This document shows positions 40,815 through 50,648 of a stretch of DNA of 64,000 bases, in pieces. Source of the stretch: Pseudomonas sp. LRP2-20. Lineage in GTDB: Bacteria; Pseudomonadota; Gammaproteobacteria; Pseudomonadales; Pseudomonadaceae. Position 1 is the first letter of the stretch. Each line of letters opens with the position of its first letter. The notes under the pieces are model-generated. The model did not search any database and was not told the DNA's origin. It worked only from the letters and a program-made list of their open reading frames with translations. Where the stretch lies: contig NZ_AP025944.1 of NCBI RefSeq assembly GCF_024349685.1, forward strand, positions 3,850,001-3,914,000. Reading direction: 5' to 3'. The position numbers and the translations under genes are program-made.

Positions 40815-42094
40815 AGTGGCCGCGCACCCTGGCCTCGCGCCTGGCGCTGATCTTCTTCACCGGGCTGGTACTGGCCTATGGGCTGTCCTTCAGCCTGCAG
40901 GCGTATGAACGCTACATCAGCAGCCGCTCGATGATGCTCAGCAACCTGGAACTGGACGTTGCCACCTCGGTGGCCATCCTCGACCGCCTGCCTGCCGCCG
41001 AGCGCGCTGCATGGCTGCCGCGCCTGGAGCGACGCACCTATCGCTACCGGCTCGACGAAGGGCTGGCCGGCCAAGCGATGCCAAGCAGCGACCCACCCAT
41101 GGCCGCCGAGTCGATCATCAAGGCCATTGGCAGCCAGTACCGCCTGACCTTCCAGGAGATTCCCGGCCCTAATGCGCACTTTCAGGCGCATCTGCGCCTG
41201 GCCGATGGCGCACCGCTGACCATTGATGTCACCCCGGCCCCCGTCCCGGTAGCGCGCTGGCTGCCGCTGGTGTTGCTGATCCAGCTTGCCGTCCTTCTGT
41301 TCTGCACCTGGCTGGCGGTTCGCCTGGCCATCGGGCCACTCACTCGCCTGGCGCAGGCGGTTGATGACCTCGACCCAGACAAACCCGGCGTGCTGCTGGA
41401 CGAAAGCGGCCCGCGCGAGGTGAAGTACGCTGCCGTTGCATTCAATGCACTGCAGGCACGGATCGCGGCCTACCTGAAAGAGCGCATGCAGCTGCTTGCA
41501 GCCATTTCCCACGACCTGCAAACGCCGATCACCCGCATGAAGCTGCGGGTCGAGGTGATGGATGAAGGGGTCGAGAAGGAAAAACTCTGGCACGACCTGG
41601 ACGCCATGGAGCATCTGGTGCGCGAAGGCGTGGCCTACGCACGCAGCATGGACATCAACACCGAAACCCCGTGCCGGATCAACCTCGACGCTTTCCTCGA
41701 CAGCGTGGTGTTCGACTACCAGGACAGCGGCGCCCAGGTGCAGCGCCACGGCAATACCGGCAGCCTGCTGGAAACCCGCCCGCATGCCCTGCGCCGGGTA
41801 CTGGTGAACCTGGTGGACAACGCCCTGAAGTTTGCCGGCAAGGCTCAGCTTGAGGTCAGCCGCGAGCACGGCAAGACGCTGATTCGGGTGCTGGATGAAG
41901 GCCCGGGGATCCCCGCCGAAGAACTGGACGAAGTGCTCAAGCCGTTCTACCGGGTAGAAAGCTCGCGCAACCGCAGCACGGGCGGTACCGGCCTGGGGCT
42001 GGCCATTGCCCACCAGCTGATCCAGGCCATGGGCGGCAGGCTGACCTTGAGCAACCGCAAGAGCGGCGGTTTGTGCGCCCAGATCGAGCTGTGA
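40811..42094 (+). CDS. Sensor histidine kinase
   Basis: This 427-residue protein has TM1 at residues 8-28, a periplasmic sensor of about 115 residues and TM2 at residues 150-174. A HAMP-like linker follows. The HisKA box AAISHDLQTPITR has His234, the N box is LVNLVDNALKFAG, and the G boxes are VLDEGPGIP and GGTGLGLAIAH. The periplasmic domain has no cysteine or methionine cluster. It phosphorylates the upstream regulator. Confidence 0.93.
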   Translation: MKWPRTLASRLALIFFTGLVLAYGLSFSLQAYERYISSRSMMLSNLELDVATSVAILDRLPAAERAAWLPRLERRTYRYRLDEGLAGQAMPSSDPPMAAESIIKAIGSQYRLTFQEIPGPNAHFQAHLRLADGAPLTIDVTPAPVPVARWLPLVLLIQLAVLLFCTWLAVRLAIGPLTRLAQAVDDLDPDKPGVLLDESGPREVKYAAVAFNALQARIAAYLKERMQLLAAISHDLQTPITRMKLRVEVMDEGVEKEKLWHDLDAMEHLVREGVAYARSMDINTETPCRINLDAFLDSVVFDYQDSGAQVQRHGNTGSLLETRPHALRRVLVNLVDNALKFAGKAQLEVSREHGKTLIRVLDEGPGIPAEELDEVLKPFYRVESSRNRSTGGTGLGLAIAHQLIQAMGGRLTLSNRKSGGLCAQIEL

Positions 42095-42238
42095 CGGCAG
42101 AAAACGGCGGCCGAGCGGGCCGCCCTACAGCCGCCGTGCCTACAATCCGATACATAAAGCCACTTTCACCGACACACTGCAGATACCCGTCCCGCCCACA
42201 CTCCCGGTCACACAACGACACCCCGGGAGACCTCATTC

Positions 42239-42853
42239 ATGAAGCCGCTCACCCTACCCTCCGGCTGGAAGCTGTTCGCCGCCCTTGCGGGCTTGACCTT
42301 GCTCATGACCGCCGTGGTCCTGCTCGGCGCTGCGCCAGGTGCGGATGGCCTGCGCAGTGCCATTCGCGCCACGGCGCGCAGTTCATTCGCGTTGTTCCTG
42401 CTGGCCTTCCTGGCCTCGTCGGCAGCCACCCTGCTGCCCGGCATCGGCAGCCGTCGGCTGCTTCGCGAGCGGCGCTACCTGGGCCTGGCCTTCGCCTTTT
42501 CGCACACCGTGCACGGTGTGCTGATCTACCGCTATGCCCAGCAGTTTCCTGAACTGTTCTGGGCCGGGCGCACGGCTACCTCGAGCTTGCCCGGCAGTAT
42601 CGGCTACCTGTTCCTGCTGCTGCTCACCCTGACTTCGTTCAAGGCCCCGATGCGGCTGCTCGGCGGCCGAGCCTGGAAAACCCTGCACAGCACCGGCATG
42701 TGGGTGTTGGCCGGGGTGTTCTGCCTGTCGTTCTACAAACGCATCCCCATGGGCGGCTGGTACCCACTGGCCTTCGCCCTGATGTTCAGCGCCATCGCCC
42801 TCAAACTGACTGCAAAGCTGGCGCCCCGCCGCGCTGCCAACGCCCTTTCCTGA
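42239..42853 (+). CDS. Ferric-reductase-like transmembrane protein
   Basis: This 204-residue protein has about six membrane segments and histidines in [11 protein letters not shown] and LHSTGMWVL, placed like the heme ligands of ferric-reductase/MsrQ-type domains. GGGAGACC precedes ATG 42239. It lies between the two-component system and the DoxX/HvfX gene, 145 bp after the kinase, which leaves room for a regulated promoter. It may move electrons for metal or disulfide chemistry. Confidence 0.75.
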   Translation: MKPLTLPSGWKLFAALAGLTLLMTAVVLLGAAPGADGLRSAIRATARSSFALFLLAFLASSAATLLPGIGSRRLLRERRYLGLAFAFSHTVHGVLIYRYAQQFPELFWAGRTATSSLPGSIGYLFLLLLTLTSFKAPMRLLGGRAWKTLHSTGMWVLAGVFCLSFYKRIPMGGWYPLAFALMFSAIALKLTAKLAPRRAANALS

Positions 42854-42867
42854 AGCGAGATACCCAC

Positions 42868-43353
42868 ATGAATGCACTGACCCGTACTTTCAACCAAGTC
42901 GATCACCTTGGTAGCTGGACTGCCGACCTGCCGTTGCGGCTGTTCCTGGCCTGGGAGTTTTTCGAGTCCGGCCTGGAGAAATTCAACGGCAGCAACTGGT
43001 TCGGCGATTTGCAGGGGAGTTTCCCGTTCCCCTTCAACGCCCTGCCAGCAGAGCTGAACTGGCAACTGTCGATGTGGGCAGAACTGCTTCTGCCGCTGCT
43101 GCTGTTACTTGGCCTGGGCACTCGGCTGGCGTCGGCGGGGCTGATGGTGGTGACCGTGGTGGCGATTGCCGCCGTGCACTGGCCTGCGCAGTGGTCGAGC
43201 CTGGCCGAGTTGGCGCAAGGCTATGCCATTACCGACCAGGGGTATGGCAACTTCAAGTTGCCGCTGATCTATCTGGTCGCGCTGTTGCCACTGCTGCTCA
43301 AAGGCTCGGGTCGCATGAGCCTGGACCACTGGCTCAAGGCCCGCACACGGTAA
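42868..43353 (+). CDS. DoxX family membrane protein (HvfX/BufD-like)
   Basis: This protein is 161 residues from the ATG at 42868 with four membrane segments. [20 protein letters not shown] at the N-terminus is the DoxX signature. DoxX proteins of this subgroup accompany oxazolin/bufferin gene sets and have been linked to copper handling. It is convergent with the hvfC-like gene, 38 bp away, with a terminator between. Confidence 0.83.
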   Translation: MNALTRTFNQVDHLGSWTADLPLRLFLAWEFFESGLEKFNGSNWFGDLQGSFPFPFNALPAELNWQLSMWAELLLPLLLLLGLGTRLASAGLMVVTVVAIAAVHWPAQWSSLAELAQGYAITDQGYGNFKLPLIYLVALLPLLLKGSGRMSLDHWLKARTR

Positions 43354-43361
43354 CGACACGC

Positions 43362-43386
43362 CGGGGCTGCATGGCAGCCCCGTTCT
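43362..43386 (+). terminator. Terminator between convergent doxX and hvfC-like genes
   Basis: A perfect 9-bp stem CGGGGCTGC/GCAGCCCCG with ATG loop is followed by TTCTC. The stem may serve both strands. Confidence 0.7.
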
Positions 43387-43391
43387 CCCAC

Positions 43392-44087
43392 TTACCGGGT
43401 ACCGACGATGATGCCCTGCCCACGCAACTGCTCAAGCATCGTCAACCCCTCTTGCAGGCTGGCCGACAGCGCCTGCAGACGGTCCCGCCCACGGCCTTGC
43501 AGCACCAGCAAGCGGTAGGTCATGTGGGAAAGACGGGCAAACCGCACACTCAGACCGGCATCGCGATAAACCAGCAACAAAGTCGGTGCAACAGGCGCGA
43601 TTTGTGGCCGAAAACCGGGGCCCATGCGGTCGACCGGCCAGTGATAGGCCAATACCTTTGCCGTGCACGACAGCACGGGTTCTGCTTCCAGCAAATCGCC
43701 CTTCGGGTCATGGGGCGGGTCTTGGGCATCACTCAGGTAAAGCTGTGTCTCGACGCACTCGTAATGGGCCAGTTCCACCTCCCACGAAGCCTCTGGTTGC
43801 ACGTCCTGCAAGTAGTCGACAAAAGCACCGGCGATTTCGGTGAACAATGGCGTTTTGCAGCGGTAGCTGGCATAAAAATCATGCACCCGCGCATGCCAGC
43901 ACTGCTCGCCAAGCGTTTGCCGAAGCACTGGAAAACTGTTCGCCAGCAGCCCTTCGATGGTGCCGTAGAACAACTCGCGGTACACCTTCAGGCGCCGAGC
44001 CTCCAGCCCCGGAGGGGGGGCATGGCGCAGCGGATCTCGCAGATGCCGCGCCAGGGTGAATTGCTGGTTACGCAATGTGCTGCTCAA
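43392..44087 (-). CDS. DUF2063 partner protein of MNIO enzyme (HvfC/BufC-like)
   Basis: This 231-residue protein has an N-terminal DUF2063 domain ([13 protein letters not shown], then [34 protein letters not shown] and FVDYLQ), and a C-terminal domain with [20 protein letters not shown]. In oxazolin and bufferin pathways this protein recognises the precursor and works in complex with the DUF692 oxidase. It overlaps that gene by 20 bp. Confidence 0.9.
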   Translation of the reverse strand: MSSTLRNQQFTLARHLRDPLRHAPPPGLEARRLKVYRELFYGTIEGLLANSFPVLRQTLGEQCWHARVHDFYASYRCKTPLFTEIAGAFVDYLQDVQPEASWEVELAHYECVETQLYLSDAQDPPHDPKGDLLEAEPVLSCTAKVLAYHWPVDRMGPGFRPQIAPVAPTLLLVYRDAGLSVRFARLSHMTYRLLVLQGRGRDRLQALSASLQEGLTMLEQLRGQGIIVGTR

Positions 44088-44907
44088 GCGCTACCTCCTG
44101 TTGAATGGCTCGCATGCGCTCGACCTCTGCGAGCAAATCGGCCAACGGCGGGTAATTGAAATCGCGCTCCAGGACCGAAGGCACAGCCCCGAAGCGCTTG
44201 CAGGCACTGGCGAACAGGCCCCATACAGCGTCCTTCACCGGCGCGCCATGGGTATCGACCAGAAGATCCGGCGCCTCCTGGTAATGGCCCGCCACATGCA
44301 TCCCTGCCACGCGTGCTGCGGGTAGCCCGCGCAGGAACGCCTTGGCGTCGTAGCGGTGATTGCAGGCATTGACGAAGACGTTGTTGACGTCCAGCAACAG
44401 GTCGCAGTCGGCTTCATCGAGCACTGCGCAGACGAACTCCAACTCAGTCATCGCCTGATAAGGCGCGGCGTAATAGCTGATGTTCTCCACGGCAATTCGC
44501 CGCTGCAATTCATCCTGCGCCTGGCGGATACGCGCACTGACCTGATGCACGGCTTCTTCGGTAAACGGTATCGGCATGAGGTCGTAAAGGTACCCATCGT
44601 CGCTGCAGTAGCTCAGGTGCTCGCTGTAATGGCGCACCTGATAGCGATCCAGAAAGCGCCGAAGCTGCTGCATGAAGTGCCGGTCCAGTGGCAAGCTCCC
44701 GCCCAAGGACAGGGACAGCCCATGGCAGCTCAGCGCATAGCGCTCGGCCAGTTGCGCCAGGCCTCGGCCATAGGCACCGCCAACGCCGATCCAGTTTTCC
44801 GGTGCGCATTCCAGAAAGTCCACTGCACCTGGGGTGAGGTCGAGCAGTTCGGGCATCAGGCCACGGCGCAGGCCGAGGCCGGTGAGCAAGGGTGTGCTGT
44901 TCATCAT
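44068..44907 (-). CDS. DUF692 multinuclear non-heme iron oxidase (HvfB/BufB-like)
   Basis: This protein is 279 residues from the ATG at 44907 (AGGGGATTCA upstream). The TIM-barrel metal ligands are visible: [60 protein letters not shown] and LERDFNYPP. Enzymes of this family modify cysteines of precursor peptides to thiooxazole or oxazolone-thioamide groups. The hairpin upstream separates it from the precursor gene. Confidence 0.93.
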   Translation of the reverse strand: MMNSTPLLTGLGLRRGLMPELLDLTPGAVDFLECAPENWIGVGGAYGRGLAQLAERYALSCHGLSLSLGGSLPLDRHFMQQLRRFLDRYQVRHYSEHLSYCSDDGYLYDLMPIPFTEEAVHQVSARIRQAQDELQRRIAVENISYYAAPYQAMTELEFVCAVLDEADCDLLLDVNNVFVNACNHRYDAKAFLRGLPAARVAGMHVAGHYQEAPDLLVDTHGAPVKDAVWGLFASACKRFGAVPSVLERDFNYPPLADLLAEVERMRAIQQEVALEQHIA

Positions 44908-44922
44908 TGAATCCCCTGTCAA

Positions 44923-44957
44923 GAAAAACGCCCCGCCTGACATGCAGGAGGGGCGTT
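44923..44957 (-). terminator. Attenuator/terminator between RiPP precursor and enzymes
   Basis: A minus-strand stem AACGCCCC/GGGGCGTT with a second inner stem CCTG/CAGG is followed by UUUUU. It lies 22 bp after the precursor stop and before hvfB, so most transcripts probably end here and favour precursor. Confidence 0.8.
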
Positions 44958-44978
44958 GTCGTTGAGTCGGCAACTCAA

Positions 44979-45233
44979 TCAGGATTTGCTTTTATCGGGG
45001 CCGGCCTTGCCACTGCTACCGCATTTGCCTTCACCACACTTGCCTTCGCTTTTCTCGGCTTTGCTATCGCCACCGCATTTGCCTTCACCACATTTACCTT
45101 CCGCTTGCGCCTTGGCATCAGCCAGCAGGTAGCACTGCGGCAGCGGTTCGACGGCAAACGCGCTGCTACCGACTGCCATGCCGCCAATCAGTGCAGCGCC
45201 GAGCAGGCCAAGGGTTTTACGTGCTTCAGTCAT
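44979..45233 (-). CDS. Oxazolin/bufferin-type RiPP precursor with four EGKCG motifs (HvfA/BufA2-like)
   Basis: This protein is 84 residues from the ATG at 45233. A signal peptide (residues 1-27, SAFA/VEP) is followed by Cys34. Two tandem pairs of EGKCG motifs follow at residues 45-54 and 63-72, then a Gly/Lys/Ser tail. EGKCG is the motif whose cysteines are modified by the HvfB/HvfC pair in Haemophilus; related bufferins bind copper in the periplasm. The modified and unmodified cysteines cannot be told apart from sequence. Confidence 0.88.
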   Translation of the reverse strand: MTEARKTLGLLGAALIGGMAVGSSAFAVEPLPQCYLLADAKAQAEGKCGEGKCGGDSKAEKSEGKCGEGKCGSSGKAGPDKSKS

Positions 45234-45366
45234 GATGCAGCTCCACTTTGCTTGAGAAGTGGAGCCATTAGGCCGCAGTTCTGCCACGCGGCTGAATCAC
45301 CGAAATTGGCATGTCATGTAGGAGTCGCCCTACCGTGCTGACAGATACGCCCCCTGCACTCGCCGA

Positions 45367-45927
45367 TCAATCCTCCAGGGGTTTAGGGGGAGCGGCTGGC
45401 TTGGCTGGCTTGGCTGGCTTGGCTGGTTTGCTGTCCTTGGCCTTGGGTTCAGGTACCGCCGCCACAGGTTCCGGCGCGCTCACGGCCTTTTCACTCGCCG
45501 GTAGCTCATCGACTGCCTTGAAGATCACCTGCGTGTCGATCTTCCCGCCTGATTCATCATCCTTGAGCACGTGACGCTCACCGTCCATGCCCACCAGGAT
45601 CACCTTGGTGCCCTTGCTGGCGCCCAGCTTGAGTTCACGAATAAGGGCCATGGTGGTCTGCTGTTCGAGGTTCTTGTCCTCACGCTTGCCCATCATCTGG
45701 GCAACGCTGAACAGCACCAGTTTGCGCTCCTTGAACCCCGCCTGGGTGGCAGGATCCTTGAGATCCTCGTTCAACCCCCTCAAGGTGGGGTCGGCACTGC
45801 TCGGAGCGATGACGACCAATGGCCTGGCCTTGCCCAGTTCCTTGGCCAGCGGCGCATCACTGTCAGCCGCAAGCAGTGGGCCAGCAACAGCGAGCAAGGT
45901 GGCGAGGGTCATTGACCGGACGAGCAT
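45367..45927 (-). CDS. DUF4174 periplasmic protein with C-terminal KPA repeats
   Basis: This 186-residue protein has a signal peptide (residues 1-20) and a thioredoxin-like DUF4174 domain (RPLVVIAPSSADPTLRGLNE; LVLFSVAQMMG; GTKVILVGMDGERHVLKDD). A Pro/Lys/Ala tail has KPAKPAKPAKPA, encoded by a near-perfect DNA repeat (45398-45428). No redox cysteines are seen. It is upstream of the RiPP precursor, 133 bp away, in the same direction. Confidence 0.85.
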   Translation of the reverse strand: MLVRSMTLATLLAVAGPLLAADSDAPLAKELGKARPLVVIAPSSADPTLRGLNEDLKDPATQAGFKERKLVLFSVAQMMGKREDKNLEQQTTMALIRELKLGASKGTKVILVGMDGERHVLKDDESGGKIDTQVIFKAVDELPASEKAVSAPEPVAAVPEPKAKDSKPAKPAKPAKPAAPPKPLED

Positions 45928-46142
45928 GCGAATCTCCTTATTTCTCTCGATAAACCAAAAGACTACGGATCAGGGAGAAAGATCCGACAAAAGCCTAAAC
46001 CACCTGACGCGCATTGGGGCAGGCGAAAGGTAACTGGCCATTACCGGGAGCCCCAGGCTGATCCTAGCCAAGCGCAGCAGCCAAGGCATATGACCAGAGC
46101 ATAGTCCAACCCGGCGCTGTGCTGCGCTCGCTTCTGCAGGGT

Positions 46143-49100
46143 TCATGGTGCCTCCACCCCTTGCAGCGCTTGCCGTGTCAACGCCAGCTTGCGCTCATGC
46201 TGATCCACTTCGATCACGGCCTGCAGGGCCTGGATCTCAGCTTCGGAATGCAGGGCCGCCAGCTGTTTGCGGTAATGGTCAGGAACACGCAGAGCCTGTG
46301 CGTGAGCCTTCTCCAGATAGCGCTGCCAGAAACGGCACTGCACCATCCACTCTGCCAGGTCGTCGTCGGTCTCCTGCCCTGTCACCCAGGCCGCAGCTTG
46401 TGCTGCCCGTCGGGCGTCGACCAGGGCGGAAGCAGGAAAACGCATCATCTGCGTGTTGATCGGCAAATCGAGTTCGTCGCGCAAGTGAATGTTGTAAGCC
46501 AGCACCACCTCGATTTCCTCGAGCTCTGGCGATCGTTGTTGCCGGGAGCGAAAGTCGCGCAATGCATAATCATTGAGCCGCGCCAGCCGCCACAGGCGTC
46601 TTGCCAGCCTAGCCAGCACCTGAGACTGACTGGCACCGGCCGCCTCGTGCTCGGCGTGCCACACCAAGGCCCTTACCTCCAGTTCACTGAAATGGATGGC
46701 GGCGCCGTCGCCACAAGTCTCAATCTGGGCAGCGGCAAACAGCTCGTCGCGCAAGGGGGCGAAGTCAGCCATCTGCTGCATCATTTCCATCACCCGCCGC
46801 GCCAGGTCGCTCCCTTGCGCGCCGCTGAAATCGGCGGACTGAGTGAGTTCCTTGAGCAGGCTGAAGAAATGTTCGCATCCGTCCTCATCCTCAAGCGTTG
46901 ACCAGAGCGAGGCAAACGGTGCACGTTGCTCATGGCCCTGGCGATCCAGCCAGAGCAGGCGGGTCGGCACATTGCCAGGCGCTGGCAACACGCCCCCCAT
47001 GCCTCTGGCGACCCTGGCTTCGATCAGCCGCTCGCGTTCGGCAGGTGATAGATCATTACCCTCCAGGGTGACCTTGCCACGACGCCAGACCGGCGAGTCG
47101 TAAAACCCTTCGGGCAGCTCAGCAAGCCGGTCGCCTTCCATATCGAGCACCTGCAGGTCCTCCAGCTCCATCACACCGATCGGTAACCGCGTGATGCCCG
47201 TGTCGCGCAACCTGAGCTCGACCAGATCCCGCATCGCCTGCACCGAGAAGTTGGCACGCAGCGGGTTTCTAGACAGGTTCAGGTAAAGCAGCGACTCGCA
47301 GCCGGCTAGCAGCGTGGACTGAGAAGGGTCCAGTTCGATCTGGTTGTCATAGAGGTCCAGCGCCCGTAAGCGGCTGAGTTGCACCAGTTGTGCTGGCAAC
47401 CGCTGCAAGTTGTTGCCCGACAATTCCAGGGTACAGACATTGGGAAAGGCGCGCAGGAACCCGTCTGGCAGTTCTTTCAGACCCGATTGCTCAAACTGCA
47501 GCACCCTGACATGCGGCAAGCTCACCTCGACAGGCAACTCCGGCAACTCGTCCACGTCACGGCCGATCCAGCGCCAGCTGTACCCCTCTTCGTAACGGTT
47601 GCGGTAACTCTGCTGAGGCACAATATAGCGCCAGCAGTCGATCAGCCCGCGCCTGAACTCCCGCCGCGCCTGGCGCTGCCTGGCAGTGGGGGCACGATGG
47701 GCCCACGCCTTGAGTTGACGATTAAGCACCTGCAGCTGCTGCTCGAGTTCCCCAATCAGTAGTGCAACGTCGCGTCCCGACTCGCGAACATCCTCCAGCC
47801 AACGGCGAATCTGAGGCTCGTCGTCGTCGAAATCCGGGTACAGCTCCGCCACCCGTGCTGCCAGCGAGCGCGGCCGGAACGTGAAGGCATCGAACCAGCC
47901 TGGGCAGCAACTGAGCGGATACCCGACACACTTGCCGACCCGTTGCGGCGCAACCCACCATGCCGGCTGGCGTGCTACACCGAGCATCGCTGGCATCTGC
48001 GCACGCTGCTCGACCGCGCGCTCGGCAAAGGCCTGCCGCAAGCTAGCTGCCAGCGGCTGCGCAAGCCCCAGCGCGTTCCACTGTGCGGCAGGAAGCGCGC
48101 GGGCCATGACCTCGAACAAATCACCCGGCTCACCCAGCCCTTGTGCATCGCGAAGTGCGAACTGACCTTGCCGATGGATCAGGTCAATGGGTGTTCCTGA
48201 GCCTCGGGTGGTCAGCAGCGGTCCCGGCGCCTGGTCGTCGAACAGCCGCCAAGCAGCCCTATTTGCGCCCTGGTCAATGTTCTCAAACAGGCGCAGCGCA
48301 GCGCGCGCCAGGTCAAGGTGCTGCGGGGTATCGATCTGCATTGCCTCGATCACACGTGAGACCCGGGCATGTATCGCACTGGCCCTTGCCAACCTGGCCA
48401 GCCCGAGGGTGATGCGGCCGAAGTCCAACAACGCCAGGCGATCGGCATTGGTCGCCGCACGCAGCACAGCATCGGCGCCCAGCACATGCAAACTGGGGAA
48501 CGCCCGGCGCAGTGTGGCGATGCTCGCAGACTCAGGCAGTTGCAAGTCTTCGTACCATTGCTGCCACAACGCCTGGCGGCTGGCCCAGGCCAGTTCGCCC
48601 AGCGCGGGTCCAGACAAGCTTGCCGCACCGGGCAAGGCCCGGGCATAGGCGAGCGCGTCCGAATCCTCGGTCACACGCCCCGCACGCAAATGTTCGATCA
48701 GTTGTGCCACGCGCCCGGCCAGGCGCGCGCGCAACACGGCATCGACCAGCGCCGGCTCCGGCGCCCTGCCGTACATGTGCAAGGCGCGCAGATCATCACT
48801 CGCCAGCCCCTGATTGGCCAGCACCTGATCGACCTGACGGTCGCTCAACTGACTGAAGGGACTGCCCAGGCGCCGGAACAGGTAACGCGGGTCAGCCCAA
48901 TGGGAAGGCCGTTCGCACCATAAGCGCCAGGCGCCAGCGCCGTTATGGCGTAACAGGGGGCCGTGCCCCTGCTGTGGTCGTATCTGCCATTGTTCGTCCT
49001 CGCTGCGCTGCACGATGCTGTACCAATGCCCGTCCAGTTCCACCAGGTCATGCTCACCCTCGGCATGGATACCCAAGGCATCCGACTCGCTATCCGCGCC

Positions 49101-50579
49101 GGGCGCCGCGCGCCGGTATGCCTGCAGGTTCTGGTCCCAGAGTTTTTCACTGCCATCTTCCAGTTGCGTCGGCACCAGGCCATCGACAAAGCTGGAGCCC
49201 GTCCAGGCCCGCCGCGCAAGACCAATGGCAACCCCGGTGAGCGCGACCAGTGCCACATCCCTGGCGACCTTGGTCAAGTGTTCCAGCGCTGCTTGGCTAT
49301 CCCCTTCGCGCCAGTCGTCGATACCCTGAAATACCTCGCCCAGCAGCTCCCAGACGGTTACCGCCAGCATCACGCCGCCCAGCGCCGGTACGAACAACCC
49401 TGCCAGGCTCCCCAAAGCCCATCCTTGCTGCTTGAACTGCTGGTCGCGTTGCGCCTGCAGGGCTCGGTCCACGTGGGCCGTTGGCGTGACGAGCATCGCC
49501 GCATCGTCCTTTATCTGGGCAATACGTGCTGCTGGCAAATGATCGAAAAGCGCCTCGCTGACGCTCAGCAGGTGCCCCGTCAGGCTGCCGCGGGTATAGG
49601 CGGCGAAGAATCGCTGCTGATCACGAAGCTTGATGAAGCGGCAGAAGAACTGCTGGTATTGCCGATCCCCGAGGCGCTGCTCCAGCACTTCGCCAACAAA
49701 ACCTTGCAGGCTCCGGTGGCCGCTCCAGGCGCCATTGCGATCGCCCGGAATGTACACGAGGATTCGCCGTGTGGTATTGCGCAACAAACCCTCGTCAAGC
49801 ACCTGCAGCACAATGACCTGTTGCACGTCGCAGCCACTGAGCTGCAGTTGCCGATAGCGCACCACCGAACCGTCCAGCTGCTGCAGGCGCGATTCCTTCG
49901 CCAAGGTGATGATCAGTTCCAGTTCACGGTCATCCAGCGCCCCGTCGCTTCTTGCCCTGTAGGCATCGACCAGCAGACCCTGGCGCAGCATCTGCGCCAG
50001 GGTTGCCCTGAACGCGTCATCCAGCACGGCGTTCAGATGCTGCTGATAAGCCGCGCCCAGGTCCAGCTTGCGGCAGAGCCCCGCAAAGTCAGCCGCCGAC
50101 CGTTGCCCCAGCTCCTTGCCCAACACATCGAACAGGCCATTGCGCCTGGGCTCACCCTCCCCGGCCGCTTCCTGGGCAGTGAAGTTATTCAACGCAGCCT
50201 GATACAGCGGCGTGTCGGTGTAGTCCCGGTCCATCTGCGGCCAGCGCCCGGTGGCCCATGTCGGCTTCTCGGTGAAGTAGTAATACCAGCGGCGCAGGTA
50301 CAACAGGTCGACATCCACGTCGCGCTCGTATCGGCCCGCCAAGGCTTGGTTCAATGCCCGCTTGACGAAGGCATCGACAGGCTGCAGACCCGCGAGGCGG
50401 GTAGCAAGCTGATGTCGATGCACGAGGCAGGCCTTGAGCGCCTGGCTGACGGCATCCAGCTGCACGCTATCCAGCCTGCCCAGCCAGCCAGGCAGGCGCT
50501 TGGCGATCAGCTTGTCTTGATATGCCTGCTCCATGGCCAGATGCTGTTCCGCCGTGAGCGCTCGATCAGGTATGCCCAT
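46143..50579 (-). CDS. NEL-type E3 ubiquitin ligase effector with LRRs, copy 1
   Basis: This protein is 1,478 residues from the ATG at 50579 behind GGAGGCATTT; nine upstream codons from a GTG are less likely. N-terminal region: dermonecrotic-toxin-like (DUF6543) sequence with a hydrophobic hairpin near 400-425. Leucine-rich repeats run from about 1035 to 1200 (LPDGFLRAFPNVCTLELSGN and following). The C-terminal NEL domain has the catalytic CxD motif ETCGDG with Cys1289. NEL enzymes ubiquitinate host eukaryotic proteins. No secretion signal or secretion genes are nearby. Confidence 0.88.
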   Translation of the reverse strand: MGIPDRALTAEQHLAMEQAYQDKLIAKRLPGWLGRLDSVQLDAVSQALKACLVHRHQLATRLAGLQPVDAFVKRALNQALAGRYERDVDVDLLYLRRWYYYFTEKPTWATGRWPQMDRDYTDTPLYQAALNNFTAQEAAGEGEPRRNGLFDVLGKELGQRSAADFAGLCRKLDLGAAYQQHLNAVLDDAFRATLAQMLRQGLLVDAYRARSDGALDDRELELIITLAKESRLQQLDGSVVRYRQLQLSGCDVQQVIVLQVLDEGLLRNTTRRILVYIPGDRNGAWSGHRSLQGFVGEVLEQRLGDRQYQQFFCRFIKLRDQQRFFAAYTRGSLTGHLLSVSEALFDHLPAARIAQIKDDAAMLVTPTAHVDRALQAQRDQQFKQQGWALGSLAGLFVPALGGVMLAVTVWELLGEVFQGIDDWREGDSQAALEHLTKVARDVALVALTGVAIGLARRAWTGSSFVDGLVPTQLEDGSEKLWDQNLQAYRRAAPGADSESDALGIHAEGEHDLVELDGHWYSIVQRSEDEQWQIRPQQGHGPLLRHNGAGAWRLWCERPSHWADPRYLFRRLGSPFSQLSDRQVDQVLANQGLASDDLRALHMYGRAPEPALVDAVLRARLAGRVAQLIEHLRAGRVTEDSDALAYARALPGAASLSGPALGELAWASRQALWQQWYEDLQLPESASIATLRRAFPSLHVLGADAVLRAATNADRLALLDFGRITLGLARLARASAIHARVSRVIEAMQIDTPQHLDLARAALRLFENIDQGANRAAWRLFDDQAPGPLLTTRGSGTPIDLIHRQGQFALRDAQGLGEPGDLFEVMARALPAAQWNALGLAQPLAASLRQAFAERAVEQRAQMPAMLGVARQPAWWVAPQRVGKCVGYPLSCCPGWFDAFTFRPRSLAARVAELYPDFDDDEPQIRRWLEDVRESGRDVALLIGELEQQLQVLNRQLKAWAHRAPTARQRQARREFRRGLIDCWRYIVPQQSYRNRYEEGYSWRWIGRDVDELPELPVEVSLPHVRVLQFEQSGLKELPDGFLRAFPNVCTLELSGNNLQRLPAQLVQLSRLRALDLYDNQIELDPSQSTLLAGCESLLYLNLSRNPLRANFSVQAMRDLVELRLRDTGITRLPIGVMELEDLQVLDMEGDRLAELPEGFYDSPVWRRGKVTLEGNDLSPAERERLIEARVARGMGGVLPAPGNVPTRLLWLDRQGHEQRAPFASLWSTLEDEDGCEHFFSLLKELTQSADFSGAQGSDLARRVMEMMQQMADFAPLRDELFAAAQIETCGDGAAIHFSELEVRALVWHAEHEAAGASQSQVLARLARRLWRLARLNDYALRDFRSRQQRSPELEEIEVVLAYNIHLRDELDLPINTQMMRFPASALVDARRAAQAAAWVTGQETDDDLAEWMVQCRFWQRYLEKAHAQALRVPDHYRKQLAALHSEAEIQALQAVIEVDQHERKLALTRQALQGVEAP

Positions 50580-50648
50580 AAATGCCTCCGTCGTTTTCGA
50601 AGGCACGAGGTTAGGCGGTTCAAGTGCCTGGCCCAGGCTAGATAACTA

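Noticed and set aside
44979..45187. Lys/Val/Ala-rich 70-codon frame overlapping the RiPP precursor
   Set aside because: It is a shadow frame of the EGKCG repeat region. The frame with signal peptide and EGKCG motifs is the biologically sensible one.
48963..50645. Open frame of 560 codons opposite the first NEL gene
   Set aside because: It is the shadow of the sense gene, with no domain and no ribosome site.
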